In this document: piece by piece, positions 59,121-64,000 of the stretch
Layout: each line of letters begins with the position of its first letter
Numbering within the stretch: position 1 is the stretch's first letter
NCBI GenBank assembly: GCA_019359445.1
Contig: JAHHHJ010000002.1
Span: 248,001-312,000, forward strand
Length of the DNA: 64,000 bases
Origin: Kastovskya adunca ATA6-11-RM4
GTDB lineage: Bacteria; Cyanobacteriota; Cyanobacteriia; Cyanobacteriales; Coleofasciculaceae
Direction: 5' to 3'
The notes under the pieces: generated by a model
The model's input: only the letters and a program-made list of their open reading frames with translations
Told to the model about the DNA's origin: nothing
Database searches by the model: none
Position numbers and translations under genes: made by a program

Positions 59121-60437
59121 ATGACGAAGTTTACTAGACGGAAATTCATCCTCACAGCCAGCGCTGCTACCGCTGCCTCTTTCTTAGTCCACGGCTGTAG
59201 TTCCGGTAACAACGCAACAACAGAGGTTGACAGTGCAACTGCCGTCAATCTCAGTCCCGCCGATACTCCAGAAGTCACCACTGCCAAGCTAGGATTCATT
59301 GCCCTAACAGATGCTGCTCCCCTAATTATTGCGCTGGAAAAAGGGTTCTATAAAAAGTACGGCATGACGGATGTAAAGGTAGAAAAGCAAGCGTCTTGGC
59401 CTGTCACCCGCGACAATTTGGAACTCGGTTCAGGGGGTGGTGGTATTGATGGAGCGCATATCTTAACCCCCATGCCTTACCTGATGTCCTTAGGTAAGAT
59501 TACTCAGCAGCCCGTACCCATGTATCTCCTGGCACGGTTAAATGTCAACGGTCAGGCAATTTCAGTGGCTAATACCTACAAGGCGCTAAAAGTAGGTCTA
59601 GACAGTACTCCCATCAAACAAGCCTTTGCTCAAGCTAAAGCTGGCGGTAAAGGAGACCTCAAGGCTGCCATGACCTTTCCCGGTGGTACCCATGACCTGT
59701 GGATGCGTTACTGGTTAGCCGCAGGGGGTATTAATCCAGATGCAGATGTTTCCGTCGTTCCCATCCCACCAGCGCAGATGGTTGCCAACATGAAAGTGAA
59801 CGCCATGGAAACTTTTTGTGTGGGTGAACCGTGGAACGCGCAGCTAGTCAACCAGAATGCCGGATATACCGCCTTAGTTACAGGCGAACTCTGGAAAGAC
59901 CATCCCGAAAAAGCCTTTGCCATGCGAGCAGATTGGGTCGATAAACACCCCAAAGCCGCTAAGGCAATGTTAATGGCAATCCAAGAAGCCCAGCGATGGT
60001 GTGACAAAGCCGAAAACAAAGAAGAGATGTGTGAAATTGTCTCGCAGCGCCGATGGTTCAACGTTCCAGCCAAAGACATCGTCGAGCGCTCCAAAGGCAA
60101 CATTGATTATGGCAATGGACGCACAGAACAAAACTCCCCATATCTGATGAAATTCTGGGCAGATAATGCCTCCTATCCTTATAGAAGTCACGACCTGTGG
60201 TTCCTCACAGAAGACATTCGTTGGGGTTATCTACCTGCTGATACCGACACGCAGGCAATTATTGACAAAGTTAACCGGGAAGACTTGTGGAGAGAAGCGG
60301 CTCAAGCAATAGGTGTTCCCGCAGCAGAAATTCCCACTAGCACCTCTCGCGGCGTTGAAACCTTCTTCGATGGCGTCAAATTTGACCCAGAAAATCCAGA
60401 GGCTTATTTGAAGAGCCTCAAAATCAAGAAAGTTTAA
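59121..60437 (+). CDS. nrtA: Nitrate/nitrite-binding lipoprotein NrtA
   Basis: 438 aa. Periplasmic substrate-binding protein of the high-affinity nitrate/nitrite ABC importer. Tat-like signal RRKFILTASAATAASF then LVHGC as lipobox, giving an N-terminal lipid anchor. The binding fold shows KLGFIALTDAAPLIIALEKG, GAHILTPMPYLMSLG, LWMRYWLAAGGINPDADVSV and FCVGEPWNAQLV. It is related to the C-terminal half of NrtC. Regulated by the NtcA promoter upstream. Confidence 0.96.
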   Translation: MTKFTRRKFILTASAATAASFLVHGCSSGNNATTEVDSATAVNLSPADTPEVTTAKLGFIALTDAAPLIIALEKGFYKKYGMTDVKVEKQASWPVTRDNLELGSGGGGIDGAHILTPMPYLMSLGKITQQPVPMYLLARLNVNGQAISVANTYKALKVGLDSTPIKQAFAQAKAGGKGDLKAAMTFPGGTHDLWMRYWLAAGGINPDADVSVVPIPPAQMVANMKVNAMETFCVGEPWNAQLVNQNAGYTALVTGELWKDHPEKAFAMRADWVDKHPKAAKAMLMAIQEAQRWCDKAENKEEMCEIVSQRRWFNVPAKDIVERSKGNIDYGNGRTEQNSPYLMKFWADNASYPYRSHDLWFLTEDIRWGYLPADTDTQAIIDKVNREDLWREAAQAIGVPAAEIPTSTSRGVETFFDGVKFDPENPEAYLKSLKIKKV

Positions 60438-60442
60438 TTAGG

Positions 60443-60542
60443 ATTAGCCCTTAGCTGTTAACAGATTGCCGGGTGATGAACACATTACCAATGAGAGTGA
60501 TGGTGCTAAGCGCAGTACCAAAAGCGATCGCTAAGGGCTAAT
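60443..60542 (+). repeat. 13-bp inverted repeat between nrtA and nrtB
   Basis: ATTAGCCCTTAGC (60443-60455) is perfectly inverted as GCTAAGGGCTAAT (60530-60542) across a 74-base loop that ends in a HIP1 site. The position after the first gene suggests 3'-end protection or partial termination, which would give more NrtA than NrtB-D. Confidence 0.75.
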
Positions 60543-60586
60543 TATGAATTTCTGAATACGCATCATTACCCACAGCTAGAAAACCC

Positions 60587-61426
60587 ATGGCAACCAATCT
60601 CGATACTCGTCCTCAACGCCGCAGTAGATCAAGAACCAATATCGCCTTGAGGAAGCCGTTTCAAAAAATTATCCGTCCACTGATTGCCATCATCATTTTT
60701 CTGGTGATCTGGCAAATTCTTACCTCAAGCCCTGACTCAAATTTGCCCAGTCCTCTGAAAGTGTGGCAAGACACCTGGAACCCTCTGATTATCAATCCTT
60801 TTTTTGATAATGGTGGGATCGATAAAGGCTTAGGGATACAAATTGCGGCTAGTTTGGGACGGGTGGCAGTTGGCTTCTTTCTGGCGACCTTTGTGGGGAT
60901 TGCCTTGGGGATTTTAATTGGCAGCAGTTCCTTTATGTATGATGCGCTAGACCCACTTTTTCAAGTTTTACGCACCATTCCTCCTCTTGCTTGGTTGCCT
61001 ATTTCTTTAGCTGCCTTTCGCGATAGTCAACCTTCAGCGATTTTTGTAATTTTCATTACAGCAGTTTGGCCGATTATTATTAACACTACGGTAGGCGTCC
61101 AACAAATACCTCAAGATTACAAAAACGTTGCCCGTGTGTTGCGACTCTCTCGCCAAAAATATTTCTTTAAAGTTCTATTTCCCTCCGCCGTACCCTACAT
61201 TTTTACGGGTTTGCGAATTGGCATCGGGTTATCCTGGTTAGCGATTATTGCGGCTGAAATGTTAGTCGGTGGTGTGGGAATCGGCTTCTTTATTTGGGAC
61301 TCTTACAATAGTTCGCGACTCAGTGATATTATCCTAGCGCTGGTTTATGTCGGTTTAGTGGGTTTGTTGCTAGACCGGATGGTTGTATTTATCGCCTCAA
61401 AGGTTGTTCCTGAAGACCAAAAATAA
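60587..61426 (+). CDS. nrtB: Nitrate ABC transporter permease NrtB
   Basis: 279 aa. Membrane subunit of the nitrate/nitrite importer; six helices including IIRPLIAIIIFLVIWQIL near residue 25-42. The EAA-type loop is NVARVLRLSRQKYFFKVLFP followed by SAVPYIFTGLRIG. It works with NrtC and NrtD as ATPases. Confidence 0.95.
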   Translation: MATNLDTRPQRRSRSRTNIALRKPFQKIIRPLIAIIIFLVIWQILTSSPDSNLPSPLKVWQDTWNPLIINPFFDNGGIDKGLGIQIAASLGRVAVGFFLATFVGIALGILIGSSSFMYDALDPLFQVLRTIPPLAWLPISLAAFRDSQPSAIFVIFITAVWPIIINTTVGVQQIPQDYKNVARVLRLSRQKYFFKVLFPSAVPYIFTGLRIGIGLSWLAIIAAEMLVGGVGIGFFIWDSYNSSRLSDIILALVYVGLVGLLLDRMVVFIASKVVPEDQK

Positions 61427-61670
61427 GTAGGAAGTGTGCGATTGTTGGGGGCGTAGTTCAGGATAAAGGATGAAACTTCAAGTCCCTTTTGACACTTCAC
61501 CCCAATTTGATTAAATGTTGCTACACATCGCCCACAAAGCATAAAAATGCTTCCTGACATTAAGGGGAGAAAAAGGGATGGAAGGAGCAATAAAAGCGTC
61601 TGTAGTAAGCATTGAGAAAATTGGAATCACACTTTAATTGCAATTCGTTCAACTTTCACTTTTTTAAGCC

Positions 61671-63677
61671 ATGTCTGTCTTTGTTGAAATCGATCGCGTT
61701 GACCGAGTATTTCCCCTCCCGAATGGTGGCAAGTATATTGCCCTCAAAAATATCGACCTGAAAATTCGACAAGGGGAGTTTATTTCCTTAATCGGACATT
61801 CAGGTTGCGGCAAATCCACCTTATTAAATATCATTGCGGGTCTGGATCAACCCACTCAGGGTGGAGTGATTTTGGAAGGACGGCAAGTGACTCAACCCGG
61901 CCCCGATCGCATGGTAGTGTTCCAAAACTACTCCCTGCTTCCTTGGCTTAGTGTTAGGGAAAACATCGCTTTGGGTGTAGACGAAGTGATGGCACATCGT
62001 TCTAAGGATGAGCGTAAAGGGATTGTGGAACACCATATCGATCTGGTGGGTCTGCGACAGGCGGCTTCTAAGCGACCGGGTGAGCTTTCGGGGGGAATGA
62101 AACAGCGTGTGGCGATCGCTCGTGCTCTGGCGATTCGTCCGAAGTTGCTGTTATTAGACGAACCCTTTGGGGCGTTAGATGCTTTGACTCGTGGCGGCTT
62201 GCAAGAGCAGTTGATGAAAATCTGCCAGGAGAGTAAAGTCACCTGCATTATGGTGACTCACGATGTGGATGAAGCCCTGTTGCTATCCGACCGGATTGTG
62301 ATGCTCACGAACGGGCCAGAGTCCCACATCGGACAAATTATTGATGTGGAAATAGCGCGACCACGCCAACGCCTAGAGGTGGTGAATCATCCCAGCTACT
62401 ACCAATTGCGGAATGAGATGCTTTACTTCCTCAATCAGCAGAAAAAAGCGAAGCATCGGCAATCCAAGCTGCCCCAAATTGTTGCCCGCAATGGTTTAGA
62501 AAAAGTCAATCTGGAGATTGGCTTTATTCCGCTGACGGATTGTGCGCCTCTGGTGGTTGCCAAAGAAAAAGGCTTTTTCGCTAAATATGGCTTAGAAGAA
62601 GTCACTTTGAACCGCGAACCGAGTTGGAAAGCGATCGCCCAAGGAATCGTCACCGGACGCTTGGACGCCGCCCAAATGGTGGCTGGGATGCCCCTATCCC
62701 TGACGCTTGGGGCAGGCAATAAGCCCAAAATGCCCGTGGTTTGTGCATTAACGCTATCCCGCAACGGCAATGCGATTACCCTCAGCAAGCAGTTGTACAA
62801 CCAGGGCGTCCGCACCTTAGCCGATTTCAAATCCGCCCTGCAAGCGACGCCGGACAAAGTTCACACCTTGGGGATGGTGTATCCTTCCTCCATGCACAAC
62901 CTGATGCTGCGTTACTGGTTGGCATCAGGGGGAATCGATCCCGATGGCGATGTCAATTTGACGGTAATTCCACCACCGCAGATGGTGTCCAACTTGAAGG
63001 CGGGGAATATTGACGGCTACTGCGTCGGCGAACCCTGGAACTCTCGCGCCGTCTACGAAGACTTGGGCTTTGTCATTGCTACAGACCTAGACCTTTGGGC
63101 GGGACATCCAGAGAAAGTGCTAGGGGTGCGCGAAGAATGGGTCAACAAGTATCCTCAAACCCACATTGCTTTAGTGAAGGCACTTCTGGAAGCCTGCGAA
63201 TACTGCGATGATTTGCGTAACCGGGAGGAAATTCTCGCCCTACTAACGCGCGAACAGTATGTGGGTTCCGCGCCAGAGTACACTCGCCCTGGCTTTATCG
63301 ACCCCTATGATCGCGGTATGGGAGAAGCCCCTCAGCAATTGCCTCGCTTCAACCAGTTCTACGTCGATAGAACGAACTACCCCGATCAGGTAGAGGGCTT
63401 GTGGTTGATGACACAACTGGCTCGTTGGGGGATTATTCCCTTCCCGAAAAACTGGGTGAGCATTTTAGAACGAGTGCGGCGAATCGATTTGTTTGGTGCT
63501 GCTGTACGGGAATTGGGTATGCCAGATGTCGGACGCGATCGCGATTCCATCCGCATGTTTGACGGTACCGTATTCAATCCAGACAACCCCATCGACTACC
63601 TCAACAATCTAGAAATCAAGCGCCAAATCCGTGTTGAAGAGATTGATATTGATGATTTAGTTACCCCAGTAGCCTAA
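61671..63677 (+). CDS. nrtC: Nitrate ABC transporter ATPase with NrtA-like C-terminal domain, NrtC
   Basis: 668 aa. N-terminal ATPase (1-255): Walker A GHSGCGKST near 42-50, signature LSGGMKQR, Walker B LLLLDEPFGALD. The linker is followed by a domain from about 280 that repeats NrtA (LEIGFIPLTDCAPLVVAKEK, NLMLRYWLASGGIDPDGDVN, YCVGEPWNSRAV). In the family this C-terminal domain senses cytoplasmic ammonium-linked signals and inhibits transport, so it is regulatory. Follows nrtB by 244 bp without a visible terminator, so cotranscription is likely. Confidence 0.96.
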   Translation: MSVFVEIDRVDRVFPLPNGGKYIALKNIDLKIRQGEFISLIGHSGCGKSTLLNIIAGLDQPTQGGVILEGRQVTQPGPDRMVVFQNYSLLPWLSVRENIALGVDEVMAHRSKDERKGIVEHHIDLVGLRQAASKRPGELSGGMKQRVAIARALAIRPKLLLLDEPFGALDALTRGGLQEQLMKICQESKVTCIMVTHDVDEALLLSDRIVMLTNGPESHIGQIIDVEIARPRQRLEVVNHPSYYQLRNEMLYFLNQQKKAKHRQSKLPQIVARNGLEKVNLEIGFIPLTDCAPLVVAKEKGFFAKYGLEEVTLNREPSWKAIAQGIVTGRLDAAQMVAGMPLSLTLGAGNKPKMPVVCALTLSRNGNAITLSKQLYNQGVRTLADFKSALQATPDKVHTLGMVYPSSMHNLMLRYWLASGGIDPDGDVNLTVIPPPQMVSNLKAGNIDGYCVGEPWNSRAVYEDLGFVIATDLDLWAGHPEKVLGVREEWVNKYPQTHIALVKALLEACEYCDDLRNREEILALLTREQYVGSAPEYTRPGFIDPYDRGMGEAPQQLPRFNQFYVDRTNYPDQVEGLWLMTQLARWGIIPFPKNWVSILERVRRIDLFGAAVRELGMPDVGRDRDSIRMFDGTVFNPDNPIDYLNNLEIKRQIRVEEIDIDDLVTPVA

Positions 63678-63774
63678 AGCTAACGTTGCAGGTTGGATCT
63701 GTGCAAATTTTCACCTGCTAACCTTCAACTCTCAACTTGCAGAACGTCCCCCTTCAACCTTCTTCCTATACCTC

Positions 63775-64000
63775 ATGGCAGCAATCAACACTGGCAACCT
63801 TCTCAACACCCCATCCCATCCCCCAACTCCCAAGACTGGAGATCCCTTGCTTGTTATTGAGGATGTTTCAAAGGTTTATCCTACGCCCACAGGTTCCTAC
63901 ACTGTACTGACAGGCGTCAACCTCACTGTTCATGCAGGCGACTTTATTTGCTTGATTGGTCACTCTGGCTGTGGGAAGTCAACATTACTAAATATGGTGG
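63775..64000 (+). CDS. nrtD: Nitrate ABC transporter ATPase NrtD (3' end cut by window)
   Basis: 75 codons are visible. ATG 63775 opens a short leader followed by LLVIEDVSKVYPTPTGSYTV and the Walker A motif GHSGCGKST near residue 63-71. NrtD is the second ATPase of the importer, without the NrtA-like extension; that absence cannot be checked here. It lies 97 bp downstream of nrtC. Confidence 0.93.
   Translation, partial: MAAINTGNLLNTPSHPPTPKTGDPLLVIEDVSKVYPTPTGSYTVLTGVNLTVHAGDFICLIGHSGCGKSTLLNMV

Overview
The window is chromosomal DNA of a cyanobacterium with a large, repeat-rich genome, probably a filamentous form of the Oscillatoriales/Coleofasciculales type. This is an inference from several signs: the palindrome GCGATCGC (HIP1) is scattered through genes and gaps; an NDH-1 NdhD subunit, a helical carotenoid protein and an NtcA-type nitrate transport operon are present; and Uma2, DUF4278, pentapeptide-repeat and DUF6887/DUF6888 proteins occur. 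No sequence search was possible, so the taxon is not firm.

Layout. 1-5.9 kb: a type I restriction-modification operon (end of hsdM, hsdS, an AlbA_2/Schlafen-like gene, hsdR) with a 66-bp tandem repeat before hsdR. 6-12 kb: housekeeping and conserved cyanobacterial genes (smpB, a DUF4278 protein, a CPBP membrane protease, a YyaL-type thioredoxin-fold protein). 12-23.5 kb: an accessory zone with many gene remnants. It holds Uma2, an XRE regulator paired with a degenerate PIN-domain protein that carries three beta-clamp-like motifs, a pentapeptide-repeat membrane protein, an SDR and a metallo-beta-lactamase-fold hydrolase, an XRE-ImmA/IrrE + PIN operon ending in a HicB gene broken by a small repeat, a DUF6887/DUF6888 pair, an HD hydrolase and fragments of four other gene families. 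23.5-28.8 kb: a stress-type cluster (helical carotenoid protein, SDR, SRPBCC protein, two related exported small proteins, cupin, manganese catalase). 28.9-36 kb: hisIE, a family 4 glycosyltransferase, a duplicated scrap of hisI and a single-module C-A-PCP-TE peptide synthetase. 36.3-38.7 kb: a two-gene GHKL ATPase plus Rossmann/methyltransferase-like module, the best candidate here for an uncharacterised defence or DNA-related system. 39-54 kb: ndhD, a large protein with a HEPN-like motif beside tRNA-Val(GAC), a DprA-like protein, yajQ, a DUF202 protein, hemL, rpsB-tsf, recG, and an orphan Imm42-like gene whose 5' end is a copy of a neighbouring gene's 3' end. 54-59 kb: a sugar ABC permease, an aminotransferase, a J-domain protein, a thioredoxin-like protein and a Rieske protein. 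59-64 kb: nrtA-nrtB-nrtC-nrtD (cut by the window end) behind a near-consensus NtcA promoter.

How the parts work together. The defence-type genes (type I R-M, GHKL/methyltransferase-like pair, HEPN-like protein, PIN and XRE-ImmA genes) are dispersed rather than in one island. The nrt operon is a complete nitrate/nitrite uptake system except for the clipped last gene. The 23.5-28.8 kb cluster reads as protection against light, peroxide and desiccation. Several repeats, some near-palindromic and some with inverted ends, occur in two or more copies and explain most of the long non-coding gaps.
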